A stretch of DNA of 64,000 bases from Ga0074130 sp964499485 (GTDB taxonomy: Bacteria > Pseudomonadota > Gammaproteobacteria > Burkholderiales > Rhodocyclaceae): positions 62,001 to 126,000 of the forward strand of contig CAZCLF010000003.1 in NCBI GenBank assembly GCA_964499485.1, read 5' to 3'. Below the pieces are notes generated by a model. That model was given only the letters and a program-made list of their open reading frames with translations, was not told the origin of the DNA and ran no database searches. Below, piece after piece: positions 41,603 through 50,656 of the stretch (the stretch's first letter is position 1; each line of letters starts with the position of its first letter). A program made the translations under genes and the position numbers.

Positions 41603-42403
41603 ATGGAACGCATCAACGTCCGCTTCAATATTCTCAAATCGTCAGGCCGCAAGGCCTTGATCCCTTTCATCACCGCGGGTGATCCCAATCCCGAAACCAC
41701 CTTGCCGCTGATGCATGCGCTGGTGGCGGGTGGTGCCGACATCATTGAGCTGGGGGTTCCTTTCTCTGACCCTATGGCCGATGGTCCCACCATTCAGCGT
41801 GCGTCTGAGCGCGCCCTAGCTAAGGGCATGAATCTGCGCAAGGTGCTTGATATGGTTCAGAAGTTCCGCCAGGTCAATGACAACACCGCTGTGGTCCTGA
41901 TGGGGTATGCCAATCCGATCGAGGCGTTTGGCGTAGAAGCCTTCGCCAAGGCTGCTAAGGCGGCGGGTGTAGATGGGGTACTGGTGGTGGATTATCCGCC
42001 GGAGGAGTGTGCCGATTTTGCCAAGGTGTTGAAGGTCTATGAAATTGCACCTATCTTCCTTTTGGCACCGACTTCATCTGAGCAGCGTTTTAAGGAAGTT
42101 GCCGAGATTGGTGCTGGCTATATTTACTACGTTTCCCTCAAGGGCGTGACCGGTTCAGGCAATCTTGATCTGGATGAAGTGGCCCGCCGTATCCCGCAAA
42201 TTCAAAAGATTGTAGGTATGCCTGTTGGCGTAGGCTTCGGGATTCGTGATGCTGCCAGCGCCAAGAAGCTGGGTGCCGTGGCAGATGCTGTTGTGATTGG
42301 CAGCCGCATCATTGAAGAGATCGAGGCGTCCACCCCGGAAGAGGCCCCGCTCAAGGTGCGTACCTTCCTGCGCGAGATTCGCGCAGCCCTTGACGAAAAG
42401 TGA
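41603..42403 (+). CDS. trpA: Tryptophan synthase alpha subunit
   Basis: A 266-residue TIM-barrel subunit that cleaves indole-3-glycerol phosphate and passes indole to TrpB. ALIPFITAGDPNPETTLPLM, the catalytic Glu in IIELGVPFSDPMADGPTIQ, GVDGVLVVDYPPEE (catalytic Asp region), and the phosphate-binding GVGFGIRDAASAKK. Normal length. Confidence 0.97.
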   Translation: MERINVRFNILKSSGRKALIPFITAGDPNPETTLPLMHALVAGGADIIELGVPFSDPMADGPTIQRASERALAKGMNLRKVLDMVQKFRQVNDNTAVVLMGYANPIEAFGVEAFAKAAKAAGVDGVLVVDYPPEECADFAKVLKVYEIAPIFLLAPTSSEQRFKEVAEIGAGYIYYVSLKGVTGSGNLDLDEVARRIPQIQKIVGMPVGVGFGIRDAASAKKLGAVADAVVIGSRIIEEIEASTPEEAPLKVRTFLREIRAALDEK

Positions 42404-42533
42404 CGGCCCGCTAAAAACGGGTAAAATGGCGCCCAATTAACGCCGAATGGGCGGTTATTGCCTGCCCTTTAGAAGCTGTTCGCACCACCCAATGTTGAGT
42501 CGCCGCCGCGCGCGGTGCTTCACAGGAGATGAC

Positions 42534-43400
42534 ATGAGCTGGATTCAGAAACTGCTGCCCCCCAAGATTAAGCGTGCTGAAGGGGTCAAAAAGTCGATTC
42601 CCGAAGGACTGTGGTGCAAGTGCCCATCCTGCGAAGCGGTGCTCTACAGCACCGACCTGGAAAGTAATCAAGGCGTCTGCCCGAAGTGCAGCCACCATCA
42701 CCGCCTCAAGGCGCGTGTGCGTCTGGATGCGTTGCTCGACCAAGAAGGTCGTTACGAGATCGGTTCGGAAGTACTGCCGACCGATATCCTTAAGTTTAAG
42801 GACAGCAAGCGCTACCCGGACCGTTTGGTTGCTGCGCATGAAGATACGGGCGAAGCTGATGCCCTGATCGTCATGCAAGGCTCGATCAAGAGCGTTCCGC
42901 TAGTCGCTGCCGTCTTCGAGTTTGACTTTATGGGTGGCTCGATGGGCTCCGTGGTCGGCGAGCGCTTTGTTCGCGGCGTACGTGCTGCAATCGAAGCCCA
43001 ATGTCCTTTTGTTTGCTTCACCTCTTCAGGTGGGGCGCGCATGCAAGAAGGCTTGTTTTCCCTCATGCAGATGGCTAAGACCTGCGCTGCCGCTACCCAG
43101 CTGGCTGAGCACAAGCTGCCCTTCATCACCGTGCTGACCGACCCGACTATGGGTGGTGTATCCGCAAGCTTTGCTTTCGTTTCTGACGTCGTGCTGGCCG
43201 AGCCGGGCGCACTGATTGGCTTTGCCGGCCCGCGCGTGATCGAACAGACCGTGCGTGAAAAGCTTCCCGATGGCTTCCAGCGCTCTGAATTTCTGATCGA
43301 GAAGGGCGCGATCGACCAGATCGTTGATCGTCGCGAAATGCGTGATCGTCTGGCCAGCCTGATGACCATGTTGCAACGTCAGCCGGCACCGTCTGCCTGA
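42534..43400 (+). CDS. accD: Acetyl-CoA carboxylase carboxyltransferase beta subunit
   Basis: A 288-residue subunit that transfers the carboxyl group from biotin to acetyl-CoA. N-terminal zinc ribbon with Cys30/Cys33 and Cys49/Cys52 (CPSC and CPKC), then the crotonase-like core with CFTSSGGARMQEGLFSLMQM and LTDPTMGGVSASFAF. ATG 42534 follows ACAGGAGATG, a good SD; an upstream in-frame start is rejected. Follows trpA by 130 bases. Confidence 0.97.
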   Translation: MSWIQKLLPPKIKRAEGVKKSIPEGLWCKCPSCEAVLYSTDLESNQGVCPKCSHHHRLKARVRLDALLDQEGRYEIGSEVLPTDILKFKDSKRYPDRLVAAHEDTGEADALIVMQGSIKSVPLVAAVFEFDFMGGSMGSVVGERFVRGVRAAIEAQCPFVCFTSSGGARMQEGLFSLMQMAKTCAAATQLAEHKLPFITVLTDPTMGGVSASFAFVSDVVLAEPGALIGFAGPRVIEQTVREKLPDGFQRSEFLIEKGAIDQIVDRREMRDRLASLMTMLQRQPAPSA

Positions 43401-43407
43401 TTCCTGA

Positions 43408-44688
43408 ATGGCGCAAACACTGCCGGCCACCCTTTCTGAGTGGCTGGCCTACATTGAGCAGCAGCATACCCAGCCGATAGATCTCGGGCTGGACCGCCTG
43501 CTGGCCGTCAAAGCAGTCCTCAAGCAACACCAGACCTGTCCTGTCATTACCGTGGCGGGAACGAATGGCAAGGGCTCGACCTGTGCCATGCTTGAAGCCA
43601 TCCTCTGTGCGGCTGGCTACCGGGTGGGACTATATACCTCCCCTCATCTGCTCCATTACAACGAGCGCGTGCGCATCAACCGCCAGCCTGTTGCTGATAG
43701 CTTGCTTTGCGATGCCTTCGCACGTGTCGAGACTGCACGTGGTGCGGTGGCATTGACCTATTTTGAGTTCGGTACGCTCAGCGCTTGGGAAGTCTTTGCT
43801 GCCGCAAATCTGGATGTGATCATCCTTGAGGTTGGTTTGGGTGGGCGTCTGGATGCCGTGAATATCTATGATCCTGACTGTGCCATCGTCACCGGGATTG
43901 ATATTGATCACACCGAGTTTCTGGGTACTACTCGCGAGCAGATCGGCTTCGAAAAGGCCGGTATTTTTCGCGCTGGGCGTCCTGCCCTCTGCGGCGACAT
44001 GAATGTGCCAGCCAGTCTGGTTAATCACGCCAACCAGATCGACGCTGATTTGCATTTGATCGGTCGAGACTTCGGCTTTGCTGTGCAAGAGCAGCAATGG
44101 TCTTGGTGGGGCCGTGCCGATGCGCGCCGTGGCGGGTTAGCGTTTCCAGCCCTGCGAGGCCGCCGCCAACTGCACAATGCGAGCGTGGTGCTTGCCGCGT
44201 TGGATTGCCTTCAGTCTTCGCTGCCAGTGTCCATGGCTGAAATTCGTCAGGGTTTTGCGACCGTTGAGTTATCTGGGCGCTTTCAGACCTTGCCGGGACG
44301 GCCGGTCACCGTGCTGGATGTGGCCCATAACCCCCAAGCAGCGCAGGTCTTGGCCGATAATCTCTTGGACCAAGGCTTTTTCGGTCGGACTTGGGCCGTG
44401 TGTGGCATGTTGCGCGATAAGGATATGGATGCGGTGATTGGCGCCTTGAAGGGCCGCGTTGAGTCTTGGTTGCCTTGCACGTTGTCAGGCCCGCGTGGCA
44501 CCAGTGCAGCCGAGTTGTCAGCACGATTGCAAGAACAAGGCGAGTCTGTTGAGGCCGAGTTCGATTCGCCACAGGCTGCTTACACATACGTGCGAGAGAA
44601 GGCCGCCGAAAATGATAGAATTGTCGTCTTCGGTTCATTCCTCACCGTGGCGGATGTGCTGGCTACCCTGGCTAGACGCCCCAACTGA
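43408..44688 (+). CDS. folC: Dihydrofolate synthase / folylpolyglutamate synthase
   Basis: A 426-residue Mur-ligase-family enzyme that adds glutamate to dihydropteroate and folates. The P-loop is VAGTNGKGSTCAMLEAIL near residue 52; GLYTSPHLLHYNERVRIN, VGLGGRLDAVN, DIDHTEFLG and the C-terminal DVAHNPQAAQVLADNL follow. Starts 7 bases after accD. Normal length. Confidence 0.96.
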   Translation: MAQTLPATLSEWLAYIEQQHTQPIDLGLDRLLAVKAVLKQHQTCPVITVAGTNGKGSTCAMLEAILCAAGYRVGLYTSPHLLHYNERVRINRQPVADSLLCDAFARVETARGAVALTYFEFGTLSAWEVFAAANLDVIILEVGLGGRLDAVNIYDPDCAIVTGIDIDHTEFLGTTREQIGFEKAGIFRAGRPALCGDMNVPASLVNHANQIDADLHLIGRDFGFAVQEQQWSWWGRADARRGGLAFPALRGRRQLHNASVVLAALDCLQSSLPVSMAEIRQGFATVELSGRFQTLPGRPVTVLDVAHNPQAAQVLADNLLDQGFFGRTWAVCGMLRDKDMDAVIGALKGRVESWLPCTLSGPRGTSAAELSARLQEQGESVEAEFDSPQAAYTYVREKAAENDRIVVFGSFLTVADVLATLARRPN

Positions 44689-44706
44689 GACCCAGACTGA
44701 GATCTC

Positions 44707-45456
44707 ATGGCAGAAAATACTGCGGCACCCGATAGCGACATTCAGCTGAAGAAGCGGGCGCGTCGCCGCCTTGTCGGTGCAGTTGCACTGGCCCTGCTCG
44801 CCGCCATTGTGCTGCCCATGGTCATGGACCATGAACCCCGCCCTCCTGTCCAAGACATTCAAGTCCGCATTCCGAGTCAGGATGCTGGCAGCTTTACCTC
44901 GCGCCTGATTCCAGGCACCCCAGCAGCAACGCCGTTGCCGCCCGCTAAGCCAGCAGCAACCGAAGAGCTGCGCCCGGGCGAGCTGAAAAAGCCAGAACTC
45001 AAGCCACTTGAAGCGCCAACTGAGCCTAAGGCAGAGGCATCCAGCAAACCTGAAGCCAAGCCTGAGCCGGCTGCAAAGCCCGTAGAAAAGCCTGCTGAAA
45101 AGCCGCCCGTTGCGAAACCGGAAACAAAGCCTGACGTAAAGCCAGAGGCCAAGAAGGTGGCCGAAGCCCAGCGCGCAGAAAAAATCCTGAATGGTGCCGA
45201 TGCGCCCAAGGCCGATGGACTGTGGGTTCTCCAGTTGGGCGCCTATCAAGAAATGGGTAACGTCAAGGTACTCCAGGCAAAGATCAAGGAGCTTGGCTAC
45301 CCAAGCTACACTGAGAAAGTGACGACCCCGCAAGGCGACCGTATCCGTGTGCGCGCTGGCCCGTTCAGCTCTAAGGCTGCCGCCGAAAAGGCGCAGGCAG
45401 GATTGAAACGGATCGGTGCCGGTGGGCCACCCGGTGGTGTGGTTGCGCCCAAGTAA
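44707..45456 (+). CDS. SPOR-domain membrane protein (DedD-like)
   Basis: A 249-residue bitopic protein. A short cytoplasmic N-terminus (KKRARRRL), one TM helix (about 20-38, VGAVALALLAAIVLPMVM), then a periplasmic Pro/Lys/Glu/Ala-rich linker and a C-terminal SPOR domain (about 172-245; LWVLQLGAYQEMGNVKVLQ, GPFSSKAAAEKAQAGLK). SPOR domains bind denuded septal peptidoglycan, so a cell-division role is likely. It occupies the usual place between folC and cvpA. Confidence 0.92.
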   Translation: MAENTAAPDSDIQLKKRARRRLVGAVALALLAAIVLPMVMDHEPRPPVQDIQVRIPSQDAGSFTSRLIPGTPAATPLPPAKPAATEELRPGELKKPELKPLEAPTEPKAEASSKPEAKPEPAAKPVEKPAEKPPVAKPETKPDVKPEAKKVAEAQRAEKILNGADAPKADGLWVLQLGAYQEMGNVKVLQAKIKELGYPSYTEKVTTPQGDRIRVRAGPFSSKAAAEKAQAGLKRIGAGGPPGGVVAPK

Positions 45457-45474
45457 GACAGGCTGACAGATCGC

Positions 45475-45966
45475 GTGACCTGGTTTGACTATGCTGTTCT
45501 AGCGGTAATTGCTGCATCCCTGTTGTTAGGGCTTTGGCGGGGTGTCGTGAGTGAGATTCTGGCCCTGGCAGCATGGGTTCTGGCCTTTTTTGTGGCCCGA
45601 GAGTTTGCACCGGCAGTGAGTGATTTTTTTGCCGGCTGGTTGAGTGACAAGAACGGACAGTATCTGGCGGGCTTTGCCGCTGTGTTTGTCGGGGTACTGA
45701 TCGTTGTCGGGATTGCTAGGCTGGTGGTGTCTTTTTTGTTGCGTGCGGTCGGGTTGGGCTTGATAGATCGCATGCTTGGCGCCATCTTCGGTATAGCGCG
45801 GGGTGTATTGATTGTGCTGCTTGCGGTGATGCTGGGCGGATTGACGCCGCTGCCGAAGGAGCCATGGTGGCGTAATGCCATGTTCTCGCCACCGTTGGAA
45901 ACTGCGGTGTTGATGGCCAAGCCTTGGCTACCCGCGAGCATGGCGCAGAAGATTAAGTACCGCTGA
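45475..45966 (+). CDS. cvpA: CvpA family membrane protein
   Basis: A 163-residue protein with four hydrophobic segments. It starts (GTG codon) MTWFDYAVLAVIAASLLLGLWRG, has ARLVVSFLLRAVGLGLIDRMLGAIFGIARG in the second half, and is usual in length. CvpA was named for colicin V production; its general role is an envelope function not settled. Lies just before purF as in many proteobacteria. Confidence 0.93.
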   Translation: MTWFDYAVLAVIAASLLLGLWRGVVSEILALAAWVLAFFVAREFAPAVSDFFAGWLSDKNGQYLAGFAAVFVGVLIVVGIARLVVSFLLRAVGLGLIDRMLGAIFGIARGVLIVLLAVMLGGLTPLPKEPWWRNAMFSPPLETAVLMAKPWLPASMAQKIKYR

Positions 45967-46052
45967 GTTTCAGGCAGCGTTGGCTAAATTACAGAATTCG
46001 TTAAGGCGTGCGGGATTTCCTGTGCGTCGGTATTTTCAAAGGTAGGTGAAGC

Positions 46053-47585
46053 ATGTGCGGTATTTTGGGAGTCGTCGCCAAGACGCCAGTCAATCAGCTG
46101 CTCTATGATGGTCTGCAGGTTTTGCAGCACCGCGGGCAGGATGCCGCCGGGATCGCTACTGCTGCCGGTGGTCGTTTCCACATGCATAAGGGCCCAGGCC
46201 TCGTGCGTGATGTGTTCCGCACGCGCCATATGCGCAATCTGGTCGGCAACTGGGGGATCGGTCACTGCCGTTACCCGACTGCGGGCTCTGCCTACAACGC
46301 AGCCGAAGCGCAGCCGTTCTATGTGAATTCCCCCTTTGGTCTAATGCTTGCCCACAACGGCAATCTGACCAATGCTGAGCAGTTGCGTCAGGACATGTTC
46401 CTACAAGACCTGCGCCACATGAACACCAACTCCGATTCGGAGGTGCTGCTCAATGTGTTTGCCCATGAACTGCAAGTGGCGGCCAAGCAATATCAAGTCG
46501 ATGCCGAGGCCATTTTCAAGGCCGTTGCAGGTACCCATAAGCGCGTCAAAGGCGCTTACGCGGTACTGATCATGATTGCAGGCTACGGCTTGCTCGCGTT
46601 CCGTGATCCCTATGGAATTCGTCCGATGGTGATCGGTCGCAATGATACGTCGGCGGGCCCCGAATACATGGTGGCCTCCGAAAGTGTGGCGCTTGATACG
46701 CTGGGCTTCAAGTACCTGCGTGATGTCGAACCCGGTGAAGCGGTGTTGATCGACGTGAATGGCAACTTCCAGAGCCGTCAATGTGCCGAATACACGCTGC
46801 ATGCGCCATGCATGTTTGAGTATGTCTATTTGGCTCGCCCTGACTCGCTGATGGATGGCATGTCGGTGTACGAAACGCGCGTTAAGATGGGCGAGTTTCT
46901 GGCTGACAAGATCAAGCACACGCTGCCGCACCTGAAAATCGATGCGGTGATTCCGATCCCGGATTCCAGCCGTCCGTCGGCGATGGAGTTGGCTGCGCGC
47001 TTGGATATCCCGTACCGCGAAGGTTTCGTGAAGAACCGCTATATCGGTCGTACCTTCATCATGCCGGGGCAGGCGACACGTCGGAAGTCGGTTCGCCAGA
47101 AGCTCAATGCAATTGCCCAAGAATTTAAGGGTAAGAATGTGTTGCTCGTTGATGACTCCATCGTGCGTGGTACGACCAGCCGTGAGATCGTGATGATGGC
47201 GCGCGAAGCCGGCGCACTGAATGTCTACATGGCCTCAGCGGCACCACCGGTGCGTTACGCCAACGTGTATGGCATTGACATGCCTTCGCGAGATGAACTG
47301 ATTGCTAGCGGCCGTACTGAAGAACAAGTGCGTGTCGAGATTGGTGCTGATGCATTGATCTATCAGGATCTTGATGCGCTGAAAAAGGCGCTGCAGGCGG
47401 TTAACCCGGCGATTGCCCAATTTGAGACATCGTGCTTCGACGGCAATTACATCACCGGTGACATTACCGCCGAATATCTGACCGGCATTGAAGATGCACG
47501 CAATCAGCCTGGCAAGTCCAGCAATGCGGGCGACGATGATGAAGGCCAGATGGATTTGAACTTGGTACAAAGCGCGACCCACTGA
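46053..47585 (+). CDS. purF: Amidophosphoribosyltransferase
   Basis: A 510-residue enzyme that makes phosphoribosylamine from PRPP and glutamine, the first step of purine synthesis. The N-terminal nucleophile is Cys2 (MCGILGVVAKTPVN); the glutaminase part has GIGHCRYPTAG and LAHNGNLTN; the PRPP site is NVLLVDDSIVRGTTSREIV. Normal length; AGGTGA precedes the ATG. Confidence 0.97.
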   Translation: MCGILGVVAKTPVNQLLYDGLQVLQHRGQDAAGIATAAGGRFHMHKGPGLVRDVFRTRHMRNLVGNWGIGHCRYPTAGSAYNAAEAQPFYVNSPFGLMLAHNGNLTNAEQLRQDMFLQDLRHMNTNSDSEVLLNVFAHELQVAAKQYQVDAEAIFKAVAGTHKRVKGAYAVLIMIAGYGLLAFRDPYGIRPMVIGRNDTSAGPEYMVASESVALDTLGFKYLRDVEPGEAVLIDVNGNFQSRQCAEYTLHAPCMFEYVYLARPDSLMDGMSVYETRVKMGEFLADKIKHTLPHLKIDAVIPIPDSSRPSAMELAARLDIPYREGFVKNRYIGRTFIMPGQATRRKSVRQKLNAIAQEFKGKNVLLVDDSIVRGTTSREIVMMAREAGALNVYMASAAPPVRYANVYGIDMPSRDELIASGRTEEQVRVEIGADALIYQDLDALKKALQAVNPAIAQFETSCFDGNYITGDITAEYLTGIEDARNQPGKSSNAGDDDEGQMDLNLVQSATH

Positions 47586-47589
47586 GCCC

Positions 47590-48771
47590 ATGAATCCAGA
47601 CGATTACAAGTACTATGACATCGAGTCACTGGCCGTGCGCGCCGGTCAGGAGCGCAGCCAATTTGGTGAGCATGCCGAGGCCCTGTACCTAACGTCCAGC
47701 TACGTTTTCAAGAATGCTGCGCAGGCCGCTGCGCGCTTTGGCGGTGAAGAGCCGGGCAACATCTATTCGCGCTTTACCAACCCGACCGTCACCATGATGC
47801 AAGAGCGTCTGGCCGCCCTTGAGGGTGCGGAAGCTTGCGTGGCGACCGCCTCCGGCATGGCGGCCATTCTCAGCACGGTCATGGGGCTGATGCAGGCGGG
47901 GCAGCACATTGTGTCCTCGCGCAGTATCTTCGGCTCGACGCAGGTGTTGTTCAGCCAGATTTTTAGTAAGTTCGGCATTGAGACCACCTATGTCGATGCT
48001 GCCGATCTGTCGGCATGGCAAGCCGCCATGCGCCAGAATACTAAGCTGGTATTTCTGGAAACGCCCTCCAACCCGCTGACAGATGTCTTCGATATCGCAG
48101 CGATTGCTAAGGTGGCACATACCGCTGGCGCCTTGTTGGTGGTCGACAATTGTTTCTGTTCGCCAGCGCTGCAACAGCCACTGAAGCTGGGCGCCGATCT
48201 TGTGATTCATTCGGCAACCAAGTATTTGGATGGGCAGGGTCGTGTTCTGGGCGGCGCAATTTGTGGCGCCAAGGCACTGGTGGAAGAGCCTTTCAAGTTC
48301 ATCCGCAGTGCTGGCCCATCGATCTCGCCATTCAATGCCTGGGTGATTCTCAAAGGCATGGAAACGCTCGCCATCCGTATGCAGGCGCAGTCGGCCAATG
48401 CACTTGAGTTAGCCAAGCGGCTGGAAGCAAACCCCAAGATTGGCCGTGTTTTTTATCCGGGCTTGCCTTCGCACCCGCAGCATGCACTCGCAATGCGTCA
48501 GCAGAAGACCGGGGGAGCGGTTTTGGCGTTCGAAGTGAGCGGCGGCAAGGACGGTGCATGGAAAGTCATCGACAGTACCCAGATGCTATCGATTACTGCC
48601 AACCTGGGCGATACCAAGACCACCATCACGCATCCGGCAACAACTACGCACGGTCGCATTTCGCCAGAAGCGCGCGCAGCATCGGGTATCAGTGATGGGC
48701 TGCTGCGTATTGCGGTCGGCCTTGAGTCGGTCGACGATATCGAAGCCGACCTGCTGCGCGGCTTAGGCTAA
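47590..48771 (+). CDS. metZ: O-succinylhomoserine sulfhydrylase
   Basis: A 393-residue PLP enzyme that makes homocysteine from an O-acylhomoserine and sulfide. The PLP lysine is in VIHSATKYLDGQGRVLGG; also YSRFTNPTVTMMQERLAALEGAE, DNCFCSPALQQPL and LGDTKTTITHPATTTHGRI. The GQGR sequence after SATKYLD, and the position 4 bases after purF, fit MetZ rather than MetB or MetC. Its 3' end overlaps the convergent GST gene by 4 bases. Confidence 0.94.
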   Translation: MNPDDYKYYDIESLAVRAGQERSQFGEHAEALYLTSSYVFKNAAQAAARFGGEEPGNIYSRFTNPTVTMMQERLAALEGAEACVATASGMAAILSTVMGLMQAGQHIVSSRSIFGSTQVLFSQIFSKFGIETTYVDAADLSAWQAAMRQNTKLVFLETPSNPLTDVFDIAAIAKVAHTAGALLVVDNCFCSPALQQPLKLGADLVIHSATKYLDGQGRVLGGAICGAKALVEEPFKFIRSAGPSISPFNAWVILKGMETLAIRMQAQSANALELAKRLEANPKIGRVFYPGLPSHPQHALAMRQQKTGGAVLAFEVSGGKDGAWKVIDSTQMLSITANLGDTKTTITHPATTTHGRISPEARAASGISDGLLRIAVGLESVDDIEADLLRGLG

Positions 48772-49445
48772 AGCTGCGCAGTCGTTGCTGCGAGCGGGAA
48801 GTACATGACAGCTTGACCTTCTGACCATGGCGCATAGCGCGTCATAGCAATGTCAAAGTGCTGACCGGACAGCAGTCTATCCAACCACCGATGCAAATTC
48901 GGCCATGCTTGATTGGCAAACCACGCCTTATCTGTGTGAGCGAATTGCCGCACAAACGGCGCAATTGCCATGTCTGCCAGTGAGCAGTGCTGACCAAACA
49001 AATAAGGCAAGGTTGAAAGTCGCATTTCAAGTGCTTGCACAAACTGGCTAGCGGTTTCCCTGTGCACCAAGGCATCGACGCCGATGTAGCGTTCAGGGTA
49101 CTTGTAACGGTCCAGACTGAATTTGAATTCGCCGTCGCAGGTAGCAATTAATGCCAACATTTCGCGTAGCGACCCTTGGTCGGGCGTGAGCCAAGCTTCT
49201 GGGTCGTTCTGCTGCAGTGCCCACAGCATGATATCTAAGCTTTGCTCAAGCACGCCTCCGTCCGGGGTAATAAGAACCGGCACTGTCCCTTTGGGTGACA
49301 CTGCTAGCATGGCATCGGGTTTGGCACGCAAGACAATTTCACGCATCTCGCAGCGAACCCTACTCGACAGCAGCGCAAGCCGAGCACGCATGGCATAAGG
49401 GCAGCGGCGGAAGGAGTAGAGCGTTAGCAGGGCGTTTGACGCCAT
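48768..49445 (-). CDS. Glutathione S-transferase family protein
   Basis: A 225-residue protein. The thioredoxin-like N-terminal domain starts MASNALLTLYSFRRCPYAMRARLAL, with a CPYA motif as in omega/glutaredoxin-like GSTs, then KGTVPVLITPDGGVLEQSLDI, the glutathione-binding cis-Pro and Glu-Ser motif. The helical C-terminal domain follows (FGQHCSLADMAIAPFVRQF). Substrate unknown. On the opposite strand to the purF-metZ run; the next minus gene upstream is trhO, 11 bases away. Confidence 0.9.
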   Translation of the reverse strand: MASNALLTLYSFRRCPYAMRARLALLSSRVRCEMREIVLRAKPDAMLAVSPKGTVPVLITPDGGVLEQSLDIMLWALQQNDPEAWLTPDQGSLREMLALIATCDGEFKFSLDRYKYPERYIGVDALVHRETASQFVQALEMRLSTLPYLFGQHCSLADMAIAPFVRQFAHTDKAWFANQAWPNLHRWLDRLLSGQHFDIAMTRYAPWSEGQAVMYFPLAATTAQL

Positions 49446-49456
49446 GATGGGTAGGC

Positions 49457-50431
49457 TTAGGCGGACGTTTTTTTCGATACGTCTTTTGTTGCGGTTTTAG
49501 CTTTGTCTTTAGGTACAAAGCGAATCCCGATATGCGCCTGCTGACGCTTTTCGGCGAGCTCCACCTGTCGCTGGCGTTCAGCGTAGGCGCTTTTCTGTTC
49601 GGGTGTTGTCTTCTCGGCGCAATGCGGACAGCTCACGCCGAGTACGTAGTGGGGTGAGGCTTTGTCTTCTTCATTCAGCGGGAAACGGCAGGCGCGACAG
49701 AACTCGAACTTGCCCGGTTTGAGGCCGTGTCCGACCGAAACGCGCTCGTCGAATACAAAGCACTCTCCCTGCCAGCGGCTTTGCTCTTCCGGCATGGTTT
49801 CCAAGTATTTGAGGATGCCGCCCTCAAGGTGGTAAACATTCTCAAAGCCTTGCGTGCGCATGTAGGCGGTGGATTTCTCGCAGCGGATACCACCCGTACA
49901 GAACATCGCGATCTTGGCATCCTTGCGCAGCCGGCCAGCAGCGACCTCCTGTTCCACCCAGCCCGGTAACTCGGCGAAACTATTGGTACGTGGGTTGATG
50001 GCGCGTTCAAACGTACCGATCGACACCTCGTAATCGTTACGCGTATCGACCACGATCACTTCTGGATCAGCAATCAACGCGTTCCACTCCTGCGGCTTTA
50101 CGTAGGTGCCAACAATATGGCGTGGGTCGATCCCCGGCACACCCATCGTCACAATTTCTTTCTTCAGACGAACCTTCATGCGCAGGAAGGGCATTTCTTC
50201 CGCCAGTGACTCCTTATGAATCAAGTCTGAAAGGCGTGGATCGCTACGCAGCCAAGCGAGCACCGTGTGAATATTCTCAGGCAAGCCGGAGATCGTGCCA
50301 TTGATACCCTCTTCCGCCAGCAGCAGCGTGCCCTTGATGTGGTTCTCTTCGCACACAGCGAGGAGAGGGGCTTGCAGCGCAGCGTAATCGGAGAGGGTGA
50401 CAAATTTATAGAGGGCGGCGGTCAGGTACAT
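49457..50431 (-). CDS. trhO: tRNA uridine 5-oxyacetic acid(34) hydroxylase TrhO (rhodanese-like YceA)
   Basis: A 324-residue protein with an N-terminal acylphosphatase-like part (MYLTAALYKFVTLSDY, GTLLLAEEGINGTISG), a central rhodanese domain with catalytic Cys178 in MFCTGGIRCEKSTAYM, and a C-terminal cysteine-rich part (CRACRFPL, CPHC) that may bind metal. TrhO hydroxylates U34 of certain tRNAs. ATG 50431 is chosen because MYLTAALYKFV matches the family; a 65-residue upstream extension through the promoter region has no match. Confidence 0.93.
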   Translation of the reverse strand: MYLTAALYKFVTLSDYAALQAPLLAVCEENHIKGTLLLAEEGINGTISGLPENIHTVLAWLRSDPRLSDLIHKESLAEEMPFLRMKVRLKKEIVTMGVPGIDPRHIVGTYVKPQEWNALIADPEVIVVDTRNDYEVSIGTFERAINPRTNSFAELPGWVEQEVAAGRLRKDAKIAMFCTGGIRCEKSTAYMRTQGFENVYHLEGGILKYLETMPEEQSRWQGECFVFDERVSVGHGLKPGKFEFCRACRFPLNEEDKASPHYVLGVSCPHCAEKTTPEQKSAYAERQRQVELAEKRQQAHIGIRFVPKDKAKTATKDVSKKTSA

Positions 50432-50470
50432 AATGCAGGAAGCGGCCAAAACCGTGATTATCCCGCATCC

Positions 50471-50500
50471 TCGACGAGCCGGGCGGGCTTGTGCTACAAT
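50471..50500 (+). promoter_or_regulatory. Candidate extended -10 promoter for rhlE
   Basis: TGCTACAAT (50492-50500) is an extended -10, with TCGACG 18 bases upstream as a -35 (four of six matches). It would give a leader of about 150 bases before the rhlE ATG, long enough for post-transcriptional or cold-responsive control. Confidence 0.4.
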
Positions 50501-50656
50501 TCGCCCCGCGTTGGTGCATAGCTTCAGTCTCACTGGCGCGTCGCGTTGAGAATTTTCTTTCCGCGCCTTTCCCCTTTGGAACCCAATATCTAGACGAGCG
50601 CGTGCTCCCCCGGCTGCAATGGCCACTGTGCGCAGATAGGTTCCTGGAGTTTCACC

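Noticed and set aside
42447..42533. 29-residue N-terminal extension of AccD
   Set aside because: The ATG at 42534 has a good ribosome-binding site and matches the family start MSWI.
50432..50626. 65-residue N-terminal extension of TrhO
   Set aside because: The extension covers the intergenic promoter region, has no family match, and MYLTAALYKF is the normal start.
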